Shown here: piece by piece, positions 1 to 9,178 of the stretch
How positions within the stretch are numbered: position 1 is the stretch's first letter
Layout: each line of letters begins with the position of its first letter
Origin: Hellea sp.
GTDB lineage: Bacteria; Pseudomonadota; Alphaproteobacteria; Caulobacterales; Maricaulaceae
NCBI GenBank assembly: GCA_028224375.1
Contig: JAOIVW010000004.1
Span: 62,001-126,000 of the forward strand
Reading direction: 5' to 3'
DNA: 64,000 nt
The notes under the pieces: model-generated
What the model was told of the DNA's origin: nothing
The model's input: the letters and a program-made list of their open reading frames with translations, nothing else
The model's database searches: none
Made by a program: the position numbers and the translations under genes

Positions 1-805
1 CAATGCGAATAACGCCGCTTAATCCCGCGCCAGATTGTGTCAGATTAAATCCGCCCACAAAGTTAGTGCCGCCCCATGACAACTCCCAGCCTTCACCCGT
101 CAGTTGGCCAGCGGTTTTCCAAGCCTCTATTGCGGCCTCATCTAAAGAGTGAAGACCTACTGCCATTGCCGCTCCGCTTAAGCGGTCAATACGGGGGCCG
201 AAAGCGCGTTGAAACGCTTCAAGCGTGCTCTTCTCAAGATAGATATTTTTAAGTTCGGCGGCGTAGCGCATATCTTCGCCTTCGCGGCGAACCTGCAACT
301 GGGCATCATCTATCGCAATGATAGGGGGTAGGGTACCGATAATCGCTTCGGTTTTAAGCTTCGTCGATGTCAGGCTATAGGCGGTCAATGCGCCGCTCAT
401 ATTAACGCGGGCCGTCACTTCAACATTCATAGGCTGCGCGTCGAAAAGCCAGCGTTCGCCTTTGGGCCCGCGCATATCTATTCTCGCCTCGCCGCGATGA
501 ATGGCTGTCCATATAAATGGATTGAGCGTCAAAGCTTCCATACGCCAATCATCACCTTTTATAGACCAAGGCTTAGTGTCAGACCGCGGCGCGGCGACCT
601 CTAACTCTGCCAAACGCGCCCGAAATTTAAAAGGAAACCCGCCGACGGAGAGCCCCTTATGTACAACCTTATAGCCCTCGCTCTGCAGTGTATCTATTTT
701 ATCGGTGATACCCTTAATCATGATGTTCCGTCCGACAGCCCAATAGGCACAAAGGAGCACAAATAAGGTCATCAGAATGATGATTAGTTTTTTAGCGCCG
801 CTCAT
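1..805 (-). CDS. DUF2125 domain protein (3' end outside window)
   Basis: The reading frame is open from the ATG at 805 to the window edge, about 268 codons, so the C-terminus is missing. Residues about 5-25 form a hydrophobic N-terminal anchor (KKLIIILMTLFVLLCAYW), and the rest is a soluble, beta-rich domain that I match to DUF2125, a family of alphaproteobacterial envelope proteins of unknown function. The predicted location is periplasmic and inner-membrane anchored. Its start overlaps the stop of the upstream YdcF-like gene by four bases (ATGA), so it is probably the last coupled member of the ftsE-ftsX operon. Family assignment is from overall pattern and gene neighbourhood; no enzymatic motif is visible. 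Confidence 0.75.
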   Translation of the reverse strand, partial: MSGAKKLIIILMTLFVLLCAYWAVGRNIMIKGITDKIDTLQSEGYKVVHKGLSVGGFPFKFRARLAELEVAAPRSDTKPWSIKGDDWRMEALTLNPFIWTAIHRGEARIDMRGPKGERWLFDAQPMNVEVTARVNMSGALTAYSLTSTKLKTEAIIGTLPPIIAIDDAQLQVRREGEDMRYAAELKNIYLEKSTLEAFQRAFGPRIDRLSGAAMAVGLHSLDEAAIEAWKTAGQLTGEGWELSWGGTNFVGGFNLTQSGAGLSGVIRI

Positions 806-1473
806 GGTTTTTCTGGGGCTGGCACGTTTTCAAGAAGTGGGGCACCCGTACTGGCTTTTGTAGCGGGCGAACGGACATAGCTTAAAAGCAATTTGCCATA
901 TTCTTGAAAGAGACGTTTAAAACGGGCCATATCATTATACCACTTGGTGCCGTCCTGACTGATAACGGGATAGGCTGTAATTTTGATACGCCCAGCCGCC
1001 GCTCCAATCTCAATTTGCGCTCGCGGCATATGGTAGGAAGAGGTCACAAGGATAATATGCTCATAGCCTAAGGCTTCGGCCCAACTGGCCGTTTCTCTCG
1101 CATTCCCGATAGTGTTTTCTGCATTATAATCTAAATCGATACAGCAATCCGCTTTGGCATTTGGGAGGATGACGAGGTCTTTTATGGTTTCTAATGAGGT
1201 CTTGGCATTCACGCCTGAAATCAAAAGACGCTCGCCCTTATTAAGGCGCAGTAAATCCGCGCCCGTTCCCAATCGTCCGCCGCCTTTGCCTGTCCAGACA
1301 ACAATGCCGTCGGCTTTGGAAAGGTTAGAAGGGGGTCTTAAATTATCGACCTTATGGGCAAAGATTATAAAGCCAATTGCGAAAATCAGCAGGGTTAAGA
1401 CCGCCATAAAGGCTATAAATCTTAGCCAACCTCGGCGCTTTGCGGCAGGCGAAAGTTTAGACTTGGAGCTCAT
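802..1473 (-). CDS. YdcF/SanA-like DUF218 membrane protein
   Basis: This 223-residue protein has a basic N-terminus, one membrane helix at about residues 17-39 and a periplasmic DUF218 domain. Family landmarks are a DGIVVWTGKGGGRL strand-loop, LLISGV, a conserved ENTIGNARE segment and VTSSYHMPRA near residue 145. DUF218 proteins are linked to envelope and peptidoglycan functions, but the reaction is not established. It overlaps ftsX by four bases upstream and the DUF2125 gene by four bases downstream, implying translational coupling and co-expression with the division ABC complex. The ftsE-ftsX-DUF218 order is common in alphaproteobacteria (family knowledge). Confidence 0.85.
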   Translation of the reverse strand: MSSKSKLSPAAKRRGWLRFIAFMAVLTLLIFAIGFIIFAHKVDNLRPPSNLSKADGIVVWTGKGGGRLGTGADLLRLNKGERLLISGVNAKTSLETIKDLVILPNAKADCCIDLDYNAENTIGNARETASWAEALGYEHIILVTSSYHMPRAQIEIGAAAGRIKITAYPVISQDGTKWYNDMARFKRLFQEYGKLLLSYVRSPATKASTGAPLLENVPAPEKP

Positions 1474-2369
1474 GCGCGGCGGCGCTCACGGCGAAGCAGG
1501 CGGAAGGTGGTTACGCCAGCTGCAAGCGCGCAAACACAGGCAAATCCGACGACCAAAACAATCAGGTAGAGCCCATCAGATATGCTCAACCCTAAATCGG
1601 GAAGAAGCGCCGTTTCGGCATTGCGCCGCAGAGATAAAAACAGAGCCGTGATAAGCCCTAAAACAACGCCGATGACTCCGCCTTTCAAGCCGCGCAACCC
1701 CGCTTGCTTAATAAACAACCGCGCGATGAAGCCGTCTTCCGCGCCAACTTGAACCAACACACGAATAACGTCCCGCTGCGCAGAGAGGGCGGCGCGCGTG
1801 GCAAAAGCTGAGACCGCAATCCCGGCTCCAAAAATCAGGGCCAGTAAGGCAAGAGCTGATGCTTTTAAGCCCTGAGCTGAGCGGCCAATTTGATCTGACC
1901 AACGGCTGTGATCATCGACCTCGGCAATCAGACCTTCTTCGCTTAAGGCCGAATTTAAACGGGTTGGGGAGAGCGACTCTCCATTTTTAAGATTGACGGA
2001 AATTAGGACAGGCAGCGGGAGGTCGTCTGGCAAATCCAGATTACCAAGCCAAGGCCGCAATAAAGATTGGGATTCAGCCTCACTCAGAGGCAGAATGGTC
2101 GCATTGGGCTGAGCTGTTTTTAAAACTCTGACAGCTGTGTCTATTTGGGTGTCCCTCAGCTCAGGACTATCGACCATAATTTGCACGGTGGCAGAGCGCC
2201 CCAATTCGCCTTGCCAGTCTTTGCGCATTCGGTCCGTCGACAAAGCAAATAACAGCGCTAAGGCCGCGAGGAAGGCCATAATCGCCAAGACTATTATCAA
2301 GGAGCGCGCATTGTCAGATTTGGCGCTGAGAAGCGGTTGCGCCGTAACATTTTCAGGGGTCTGGCTCAT
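1470..2369 (-). CDS. ftsX: Cell division protein FtsX
   Basis: The product is the 299-residue membrane subunit of the FtsEX complex, which couples the divisome to peptidoglycan hydrolase activation. The topology fits FtsX: a cytoplasmic N-terminus, a first helix at about residues 24-46, a periplasmic loop of about 120 residues, then three helices at about 172-195, 225-247 and 262-287. The C-terminus is arginine-rich. Its ATG lies inside the ftsE stop (ATGA overlap), and its own stop overlaps the next start, so the operon is tightly coupled. The extracytoplasmic loop is divergent, as usual in this family; position next to ftsE makes the call secure. Confidence 0.93.
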   Translation of the reverse strand: MSQTPENVTAQPLLSAKSDNARSLIIVLAIMAFLAALALLFALSTDRMRKDWQGELGRSATVQIMVDSPELRDTQIDTAVRVLKTAQPNATILPLSEAESQSLLRPWLGNLDLPDDLPLPVLISVNLKNGESLSPTRLNSALSEEGLIAEVDDHSRWSDQIGRSAQGLKASALALLALIFGAGIAVSAFATRAALSAQRDVIRVLVQVGAEDGFIARLFIKQAGLRGLKGGVIGVVLGLITALFLSLRRNAETALLPDLGLSISDGLYLIVLVVGFACVCALAAGVTTFRLLRRERRRA

Positions 2370-3112
2370 AAATGCGCCCCCTCATGCAAGCCCTCTAAAA
2401 GACGGCCCTTCTCAATGCGCAATGTATCTGCGGGCATCTCGCGGATAAGGTCAATATCGTGCGTGGCGATAAGAACAGTGGTGCCCATGCGGTTCATTTC
2501 AGAAAATAATCTCAAAAGGCGCCGCCCGATAGCCGGGTCAACATTGCCTGTCGGTTCATCAGCTATAAGCAGGTCAGGCTTTGCAATCACGGCGCGGGCA
2601 ATGGCCGCGCGCTGTTGTTCTCCGCCCGACAGAGTTGGCGGCAAAGCGTTCATGCGGTGGTCCAAGCCGACCCACTGTAAAAGCTCGACAATATCTCGTG
2701 TGTAATCTGCGCGGTTCTGGCCACTGACGCGAAGGGGCAAAGCCACATTTTCAAAGACACTGAGATGGTCAATCAAGCGAAAGTCTTGCAGAACAACGCC
2801 AACTCTACGTTTTGTGGCTTGCTCTTCCTTGCGCGACATGACGGAGATATCATTCTCAAATAAGCTGATGAGCCCGCGTGATGGCTTCAAAGCCATATAG
2901 CAGAGCTTTAAAAGGGTTGATTTGCCCGCCCCTGACGGTCCCGTCAAAAAGGTAAAACTACCTCGCCCTAGGCGCATATTGACATCGGATAATATCTCTG
3001 GGCCGCGGCCATAGCGCAATCCTACACGCTCAAAGCGAACGACGTCGAGAATGGGTGCGGCTTGCGGGGCTATTTGCGGCGTAGGACTGGACACGGGGTT
3101 AATAATTGGCAC
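2366..3112 (-). CDS. ftsE: Cell division ATP-binding protein FtsE
   Basis: This is an ABC-type ATPase of 248 residues, the partner of FtsX. Visible motifs are Walker A GPSGAGKS (about residues 58-65), the signature LSGGEQQR (about 162), Walker B LLIADEPTGNVD and the H-loop ATHD. The start shown is a GTG at 3112, giving about 20 extra proline-rich residues before the canonical FtsE beginning at VRFERVGLRYG. A second in-frame GTG lies six codons downstream, so the exact start is uncertain. Only about 30 bp separate it from the divergent zinc-ribbon gene, so the two promoters must share this gap or overlap the coding starts. Confidence 0.95.
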   Translation of the reverse strand: MPIINPVSSPTPQIAPQAAPILDVVRFERVGLRYGRGPEILSDVNMRLGRGSFTFLTGPSGAGKSTLLKLCYMALKPSRGLISLFENDISVMSRKEEQATKRRVGVVLQDFRLIDHLSVFENVALPLRVSGQNRADYTRDIVELLQWVGLDHRMNALPPTLSGGEQQRAAIARAVIAKPDLLIADEPTGNVDPAIGRRLLRLFSEMNRMGTTVLIATHDIDLIREMPADTLRIEKGRLLEGLHEGAHL

Positions 3113-3141
3113 ACTCTTGAATTAAACGAATCGAGGCTGAC

Positions 3142-3933
3142 ATGATACTCACCTGTCCTGAATGTTCTACGCGTTATTTGACAAAAGCAAATACGATAGG
3201 CCCTAACGGACGTACCGTTCGCTGTGCCAAATGTGACACAACATGGTTTGTCGCCTCAGAGTCTGATGAATTGGCTTTAAAGGATAATCAAGCGCCTGTC
3301 GAAGATATTGTTCCTATCAGTTCAGCCGTAGCCACCGCAACATCTCCTGATACGGCCTTTGCTAAAGATGAAATTCCGCAAACTCCTGCCCAGCCGGGTG
3401 CGCATGTTGTGATGCGCGATAAGGTGGACCAACAGCGCCGCCGCCGCCGCCTCACAAGTGTAGGATTGATTTGGGCTGTGCCGTTATTTCTGCTCTTTAT
3501 TGCCGCGATTTTGGGTTATGTCTTTCGCCAAAATATCGTCAATGGCATTCCTCAAATGGCGACGATTTATAAATCCGTGGGCATAGATGTGACGCTCTCA
3601 GGGCTTAATATTGAAGATCCTATAACGCGCAGCGCGCTTGTCGATGGTAAGCCAGTATTGGTGGTCAACGGCGCGGTTAAAAATATTACCTCAAAAGTAC
3701 AGCCCGTACCGATGGTAGAGCTTTCACTTCACAGTAAAGACGGCGAATCTCTTGTGACTTGGCTTGTTGAAGTCAACAAAGACAGCCTCAAGAAAAATGA
3801 GCGCGTGACCTTTGTCTCTGAATATCCAAATCCGCCCGTTGATGCGGTTAAGCTGCGTTATAAATTTGCCGATGAAACGGCCATTGCTGAGCTAGAAGAG
3901 CCCGAAGTGCAAAATGCTATGGGTGTCCAGTAG
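3142..3933 (+). CDS. MJ0042-type zinc-ribbon, DUF3426-like membrane protein
   Basis: The N-terminus carries a zinc ribbon with two CxxC pairs (Cys5/Cys8 and about Cys28/Cys31, in CPECSTRYL and VRCAKCDTTW), the MJ0042 signature. An arginine-rich stretch (QQRRRRRR) precedes a single membrane helix at about residues 103-127. The C-terminal periplasmic half resembles DUF3426, with VNGAVKNITSKVQPVP and the following strand pattern. Proteins of this build commonly sit divergent from ftsE in alphaproteobacteria; their function is unknown. The ATG at 3142 is preceded by GAGG at a suitable distance. The stop is 7 bp from the end of the convergent TIGR02302 gene. Confidence 0.85.
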   Translation: MILTCPECSTRYLTKANTIGPNGRTVRCAKCDTTWFVASESDELALKDNQAPVEDIVPISSAVATATSPDTAFAKDEIPQTPAQPGAHVVMRDKVDQQRRRRRLTSVGLIWAVPLFLLFIAAILGYVFRQNIVNGIPQMATIYKSVGIDVTLSGLNIEDPITRSALVDGKPVLVVNGAVKNITSKVQPVPMVELSLHSKDGESLVTWLVEVNKDSLKKNERVTFVSEYPNPPVDAVKLRYKFADETAIAELEEPEVQNAMGVQ

Positions 3934-3940
3934 TTGCGGT

Positions 3941-6688
3941 CTAGAAACGTTTGAGAAGGCGTTCTAAATATTCACGTTCTGACTTGTCGCGCTCTTGCTC
4001 TGCGGCGCGGCGGCGTAATTCTTCACGAAGTTCGCGAGAGCGCGTTGCATCATCCCGCGTATCAAGGTCCGCCTGAGATTCATCTGCATTACCGCCAGAG
4101 TTATCACGGCCTAGTGGATCATCATTATCCGCTTGGTCTGAGCCGCCTTCGCCGCGGCCTTGTTGACGTCCACTTTCTGCCATGGCTTGGCCTGCATCTC
4201 TTAAGGCGCGGATAGCTTCGGCTTGGGCATCATTCGCGCCGGCCATATCGCCGCGATTGAGCCGCTCTTGGCTTTCCCGCATAGCCTCGCCGGCTTCGGC
4301 TAAAGCTTCAGCTGCATTTTGCTGCTCTTCGCCGCTACCGCCTCCGCCGCGATTTTCGCTGTCAGGATCGTTCTCGCCCCCGCCGCCGCGGCCATCTTCG
4401 CCTTCTTCTTCGCCAAGGCCAGACCCGTCTTGATCTCCTTCGTCGCCGCCAGATCCCTCTCCCTCTTCGGGCAGGGCGCCTTCAAGCGCGTCCAAAGCTT
4501 CCTGCAGAGCGCCTTGACGGGCCGCAAGTTCTCCGGGGCTAAGCGCGCCTTCGCCCGGCTGGTTTCCACCTTGACCAGATGAGCTTTCACCCTCTTGACC
4601 GCCGGGTTGTTGACCGCCTTGCTGCTGGCCGCTTTGCTCGCCTTCTTCGCCGTCGCCGCTCTCTTCACCTTCGGCGTCTTGTTGGGCTTCATTTTCAGCT
4701 TGGCGGGTTTCGTCTTGTAATTCGCGTTGGTCGCCTAAGAGATCAGCTAATTCTTCAAGAGACTTCTTCATCTCCTCGCTCATTTCTCCCGGCATGCTTT
4801 CGCCGCCTTCACCTTGACCGCCGCGTGTAAGCTGCATTTCCATATTTTCCAAAAGTTCGGCCAAACGGGCCAAAGCTTTACGCGCGCCCTCTGTATCGCC
4901 GGCTTTATTGGCTTCCTCAATCGCTTTGAGGAGTTCTTCAATTTCGTCAGCGTTACGCCCACCTTGGCCGCCTCCGCCTTCCGCATCCGCTATATTGCCC
5001 TCTTCAATGGCTTTGCGGCGCAGTTCTTCCATATAGCGCTCAACAGCTTGGTCATATCGGTCAAATAATGTATCGATTTCGCGCTCAGGCGCACGTCTTG
5101 CCATGCCGTCCTGTAAGGCTTCTTTGGCTTCGCGCATTTCTTCAAGCGCCGTTCCGAGGACACCAAATTCAGCGCGAATAGCAATGCGCCATAAGTCCTC
5201 CGGAATGCCGCGCAAGTCAGAGGCTTTGCGGCCATAGCGCAGACGCCCATGAACATTTTTCAGCCCCATGAAAATCGCCGGGTCAGAGAATATACCTGCA
5301 GGTTGATCAGTAAGGGCGTCGATGAGGATTGCGGCGCGTTGGATTTGAGCAGGAGCGCGGTCCATCCGAAATTCAGGTTCATAAGTGTCAAAATAGGGCG
5401 CATTGCGATAATCGTAATTTTGAGGCTCGGGGGCATAGTCGCCGCTCCCTTCAATGACCAAATTACGCTGTTCGATAATTGCTTTGGCCAGAGGTTCGAT
5501 AAATATCTTATCGGGTACGGTGAAAAAGCTTTCTTGGCTTTCATCGCTTTGACCCAAGCCGTCTGTCACGACCAAGACACCTGCCACTTTGCGTCCGGCC
5601 CACTCATGCTTGGTCAGGTCAAGCGCGGCGTCAGCTTCCTCGGCGCGTTTGACAGAATTTGAAGATAAGGGAACGGTGACAGTAGAAGATTTTGCGGCTT
5701 CGTCTTCATCTTCAGTCAATAGGCGCATTCTTAATTCAAAACTCTCAATGCCGTAATCATCTTCAAAACTATAGGTGAAGGCGAGGCGGTCGCGCTTATC
5801 GGCTTTGGGGAGTTCTTCAAACACGACATAGGGCTCAGTATCGGGCACAACATTTAACACCCATTTCTTTTCCTGTGTCCCGATGCGCCAGCGCGCAGTA
5901 CTTTTATCTTTTACAATTGTGCGGGCTTCAAAACTTCTTGGGCCGAGGCGTTTTAGTTTTAAATATTTACGGCCTAGCTTCAGGCGGGGCGCGTCTTTTA
6001 TGCCTGAGATACGCGCGACAAGCTCAGAGCCTGCCGGCACGTCAATCTTGGTTTTATCTTTAAAATAAAGCGGCGGACGTCCTGTATATTCCGGCGGATC
6101 AATCCAGGCCTCATAGGTCGCATCAGAGGGATTGATGGCGCTTTGCCATGTCGGCGAGAGAGACCTACGAAGGCGCTCATAATTATCGCTAAAGCCCACC
6201 ATCATGGCGAGGCCCAAAGCACAGGGCAGTACAAAGCGCAGATAATAGGGATCAATCGGTTTTAGCGCATGCCGCCAGCGGGCCGGGCGCAGCGTTTGTG
6301 CATCACGCTCAGCTTTTTGATAATGGGCTGGCCACGCCTCCTTGCTCAAAGCTGGGCTATCCTCAAGCACATCCAAAGGACGGTGGGAAATATTCGAGTC
6401 TGTTTCGACGCGGCGGCGGGCTTCGGAAATGTTAGGCCGAGTTTTCTTACGCGCGGCGAGCGCGGCCTTAACGAGGAAAAAGATCGCGACGGCTAAGACT
6501 ATAAGCCGCCACGGATCGCCTATGCGTTCCCAAATCCCGCCAAAAGCCCCGATGAGAAATACAATCGCGATGGCCGCGGCTAGCGCAAAGACAGGGGCAT
6601 AGCGCTCCCAATAGAGAGAGGCCTGCGCCCGGCGAACGTAACCTGCCGTGCGTTTTAAAAGCGAAGATGTGTCGGGGTTTTGCGACAT
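3941..6688 (-). CDS. TIGR02302 / DUF4175 large membrane protein
   Basis: This 915-residue protein has N-terminal membrane helices at about residues 33-52, 59-77 and 150-168, a central beta-rich region, and a long C-terminal segment rich in Glu, Gly, Gln and Asp (about residues 570-880). The architecture is that of TIGR02302 (DUF4175), an alphaproteobacteria-restricted family of unknown function found next to lysA. The acidic, glycine-rich part is predicted to be disordered or coiled coil. It creates several long spurious open frames on both strands. It lies about 60 bp downstream of lysA on the same strand, so co-transcription is likely. Alternative annotations do not fit the length and context. 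Confidence 0.9.
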   Translation of the reverse strand: MSQNPDTSSLLKRTAGYVRRAQASLYWERYAPVFALAAAIAIVFLIGAFGGIWERIGDPWRLIVLAVAIFFLVKAALAARKKTRPNISEARRRVETDSNISHRPLDVLEDSPALSKEAWPAHYQKAERDAQTLRPARWRHALKPIDPYYLRFVLPCALGLAMMVGFSDNYERLRRSLSPTWQSAINPSDATYEAWIDPPEYTGRPPLYFKDKTKIDVPAGSELVARISGIKDAPRLKLGRKYLKLKRLGPRSFEARTIVKDKSTARWRIGTQEKKWVLNVVPDTEPYVVFEELPKADKRDRLAFTYSFEDDYGIESFELRMRLLTEDEDEAAKSSTVTVPLSSNSVKRAEEADAALDLTKHEWAGRKVAGVLVVTDGLGQSDESQESFFTVPDKIFIEPLAKAIIEQRNLVIEGSGDYAPEPQNYDYRNAPYFDTYEPEFRMDRAPAQIQRAAILIDALTDQPAGIFSDPAIFMGLKNVHGRLRYGRKASDLRGIPEDLWRIAIRAEFGVLGTALEEMREAKEALQDGMARRAPEREIDTLFDRYDQAVERYMEELRRKAIEEGNIADAEGGGGQGGRNADEIEELLKAIEEANKAGDTEGARKALARLAELLENMEMQLTRGGQGEGGESMPGEMSEEMKKSLEELADLLGDQRELQDETRQAENEAQQDAEGEESGDGEEGEQSGQQQGGQQPGGQEGESSSGQGGNQPGEGALSPGELAARQGALQEALDALEGALPEEGEGSGGDEGDQDGSGLGEEEGEDGRGGGGENDPDSENRGGGGSGEEQQNAAEALAEAGEAMRESQERLNRGDMAGANDAQAEAIRALRDAGQAMAESGRQQGRGEGGSDQADNDDPLGRDNSGGNADESQADLDTRDDATRSRELREELRRRAAEQERDKSEREYLERLLKRF

Positions 6689-6750
6689 TTAATAACTATA
6701 ACGCTGAGAGCCTGTCTGTCTTGTTAAATTTCAGTAGTTAAGTGCGGCAA

Positions 6751-8016
6751 TTACAGCCAGCTTGGGAGGCGTTCTGTCTTGAGGATATCTTCCACAGTTG
6801 GGCGTTCGCGAATAACCTCATATTTATTCCCTTTGACCAGCACTTCTGGGATGAGCGGCCGCGTGTTATATTGGCTGGATTGTGAGGCCCCGTAAGCGCC
6901 TGTGGAATGCATCACCAGCAGGTCATCAGCTTTCATTTCGGGCAAGTCCCGCGACTTGGTAAAAGTATCACCGCTTTCGCAAATAGGGCCGACAACATCA
7001 TAGGTGACCTCATCATAAGCCGCGCCGGGCGCTTTGACGGGTTCAATCTCGTGATAAGCATCATAAAGGGCCGGGCGAAGCAGGTCATTCATGGCCGCAT
7101 CCACGATGAGAAATTTACGGTCTTCGCCGTCTTTCACATAGAGAACTTTGGAGAGCAAAATGCCGGCATTTCCTGAAATCATACGTCCCGGCTCAAATAT
7201 CATTTCGACATCCATGTCCGCGGTCAGGCGTTTGACCATGGCCCCGTATTTATCCGGAGGCGGTGGCGTAATGGAATTGTCGCCATAAGGAATACCGAGG
7301 CCGCCGCCAATATCAAAGCTGCGGATTGTGTGCCCATTGGCGCGCAGGCGCGAGATAAGCTCTCCGACTTTGACAATAGCTTTTTCAAAGGGGGCAAGGT
7401 CATCAATCTGGCTGCCGATATGAACATCAACACCGACGATTTCGATATGCTCCAGCGCGGCCGCCTCGGCATAGGCGCGTTCAGCCTGGCTCCAGGCAAT
7501 TCCAAATTTGTTTTCTTTTTTACCTGTGCTAATTTTTTCATGTCCGCCCGCCGTCACATCAGGATTGACCCTAAAGGCGATGGGCGCTTTTTTACCAAGT
7601 TCTGCCGCAACGCCGTTCAGCACGTAAAGCTCAGGCAGGCTCTCGACATTAAAAACGCGAATGCCTGCTGTCAGCGCCAAGCGCATTTCATCAGCTGTTT
7701 TGCCAACGCCTGAAAAGACGATTTTTTTTGGAGGGATGCCTGCAGTGAGGGCGCGCTGTAATTCGCCGCCGCTGACAACATCTGCCCCCGCGCCGAGCTT
7801 GGCCAATGTCGCTAAAATGCCGATGTTGGAATTAGCTTTCACCGAATAGGCAACCAGGGCCTCTATGCCCTGAAAGCTACTCGCGAAAACATTATAATGG
7901 CGCTCAAATGTGGCTGTCGAATAGACATAGCACGGCGTGCCAACGTTTTTGGCGATATCGCGCAGGGCAACATCTTCGGCAAACATTTCGCCGTTTTTAA
8001 AATCAAAGTGACGCAT
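6751..8016 (-). CDS. lysA: Diaminopimelate decarboxylase
   Basis: LysA decarboxylates meso-diaminopimelate to L-lysine with PLP, the last step of lysine synthesis, in the cytosol. The 421-residue length is typical. The PLP lysine lies in AYSVKANSN (about residue 60), followed by the HIGSQI segment, the glycine-rich phosphate loop GGGLGIPYG, EPGRMISGNAG and the catalytic CESGDTF near residue 345. It follows lptM by 6 bp and precedes the TIGR02302 gene, a conserved alphaproteobacterial order, so an lptM-lysA-TIGR02302 operon is expected. Confidence 0.97.
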   Translation of the reverse strand: MRHFDFKNGEMFAEDVALRDIAKNVGTPCYVYSTATFERHYNVFASSFQGIEALVAYSVKANSNIGILATLAKLGAGADVVSGGELQRALTAGIPPKKIVFSGVGKTADEMRLALTAGIRVFNVESLPELYVLNGVAAELGKKAPIAFRVNPDVTAGGHEKISTGKKENKFGIAWSQAERAYAEAAALEHIEIVGVDVHIGSQIDDLAPFEKAIVKVGELISRLRANGHTIRSFDIGGGLGIPYGDNSITPPPPDKYGAMVKRLTADMDVEMIFEPGRMISGNAGILLSKVLYVKDGEDRKFLIVDAAMNDLLRPALYDAYHEIEPVKAPGAAYDEVTYDVVGPICESGDTFTKSRDLPEMKADDLLVMHSTGAYGASQSSQYNTRPLIPEVLVKGNKYEVIRERPTVEDILKTERLPSWL

Positions 8017-8022
8017 CGGTAC

Positions 8023-8265
8023 TTATCCGTTGGGGTCAGCTTCGACAGGGTCAGGTTCGATGAGTTCAGGAGCCTCGATAAGTATATCGTCACTCTCAAT
8101 CCGTTCGGTTTCCGTAACTTCTTCCTTTTGCGCTGCCGTGCGCGTATCTGCACCCCAAACGGGTGGTGGTGTTTTGAGGCCCCCCCGAATGCCGCAGGCG
8201 GACAGCGCAAAACCAGCGATTAACGTTATGGCAGTGAGGCCATGAAAATGTGGACGGCGTTTCAT
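8023..8265 (-). CDS. lptM: LptM-like small lipoprotein
   Basis: An 80-residue lipoprotein with a hydrophobic signal ending in a lipobox (ALSACG, lipidated Cys about residue 24), then GLKTPPPVWG, the short glycine/proline signature of the YifL/LptM family. In Escherichia coli LptM assists oxidative maturation of the LptD translocon (family knowledge); here that role is inferred. The acidic tail is not conserved in the family. It sits immediately upstream of lysA, as in many proteobacteria, where argH usually lies just upstream. Here argH is 4.1 kb away. Confidence 0.8.
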   Translation of the reverse strand: MKRRPHFHGLTAITLIAGFALSACGIRGGLKTPPPVWGADTRTAAQKEEVTETERIESDDILIEAPELIEPDPVEADPNG

Positions 8266-8401
8266 GTTAGTCTCCGAATATTGTGATGTCTTTTAGGTGA
8301 GCTTAGTGCTCGCGTCGAGTCACCTTGCGTGTAAAATGACCAAAGTTTCACTGGAGCTAAGGTCATATCTTTGGCTTACATTATAAAAACTGGGGATTCC
8401 C

Positions 8402-9178
8402 ATGACAAAAACACTAATTGCTTTGATGATCGCACTAACTGCTGTGCCGAATTCCGCCTTGGCGGCGGATAAATTGAAAGGCGAAGTCTATTGTTTTCCT
8501 GCCAAAGATGTGTCGAAAATTGTCAATAATTTAAAAGATGTCAAAGATAGCCGCCGTGATGTTGTAGACGTTAATATCAACCCTAAATTTCTTATCAAAG
8601 ATGGTGGAGTTTGGCCTGAGGAATTTTATCTTCAGACAGAAGATGCCAAGATTGATATTCCTGTCGAAAAACCTTCTGGCTTGACCCCGACTTTTTTGGA
8701 GAATGCTTTTGCCTATCCTGATAGTGATGTGTGTGTGGCGGATAAAACGCGTGCTGACCGCCCCGAAGATGATGAGGGACTATATTTTGAAATGGGCCTG
8801 TCACCCTTATTCCATAACACATCAGGTCGTCACGATATGGCAGAATTAGAAGAGGGCGCGAAAGACGGAAAGACGTTTTACAAAAAAATGATCCCGTCTT
8901 ATGCCCGCGCCTTTATGCCGGATACAGATTATCTAGCCGTTAAATATGATGATAGACGCAAGACAGGCGCTCAGATTTTCGCGCAAGTGGGTGATGAAGA
9001 GGTGCCTATGACGCCTGAGCTTTATAAAGAGATGTTTGTTATTTCCCTTAAAGATTTGGAAGATATGGATGCGAGCGCGCTGATTGTTAAAGGCGGCGCT
9101 TACCATTTACAGCCCACGGTCAGCGTCAAAACCATGAAACGCTTTGGCTTTGGTCAAGAGGAAGACGACGAAACATGA
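8402..9178 (+). CDS. Exported protein of unknown family, tandem paralog 1
   Basis: I do not recognise the family. The 258-residue product has a Sec signal peptide (cleavage expected after NSALA, about residue 21) and no later membrane segment. It is clearly homologous to the next gene: both mature proteins begin near a CFPA motif, followed by a charged DxxRRDxVD segment, DGGxxPE, and the block LEEGAKDGKTFYKKMIPSYAR (paralog 2: LEEGLKDGKSHYKKM). The tail is acidic. An ATG ideally placed after a GGGGATTCCC stretch opens the gene, and its stop overlaps the next start (ATGA), so the two are translationally coupled. A periplasmic or surface location is inferred. Confidence 0.8.
   Translation: MTKTLIALMIALTAVPNSALAADKLKGEVYCFPAKDVSKIVNNLKDVKDSRRDVVDVNINPKFLIKDGGVWPEEFYLQTEDAKIDIPVEKPSGLTPTFLENAFAYPDSDVCVADKTRADRPEDDEGLYFEMGLSPLFHNTSGRHDMAELEEGAKDGKTFYKKMIPSYARAFMPDTDYLAVKYDDRRKTGAQIFAQVGDEEVPMTPELYKEMFVISLKDLEDMDASALIVKGGAYHLQPTVSVKTMKRFGFGQEEDDET

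Noticed and set aside
4182-5068. Several long frames on both strands inside the TIGR02302 gene
   Set aside because: Produced by its Glu/Gly/Gln-rich repeats; the conserved frame is clear.
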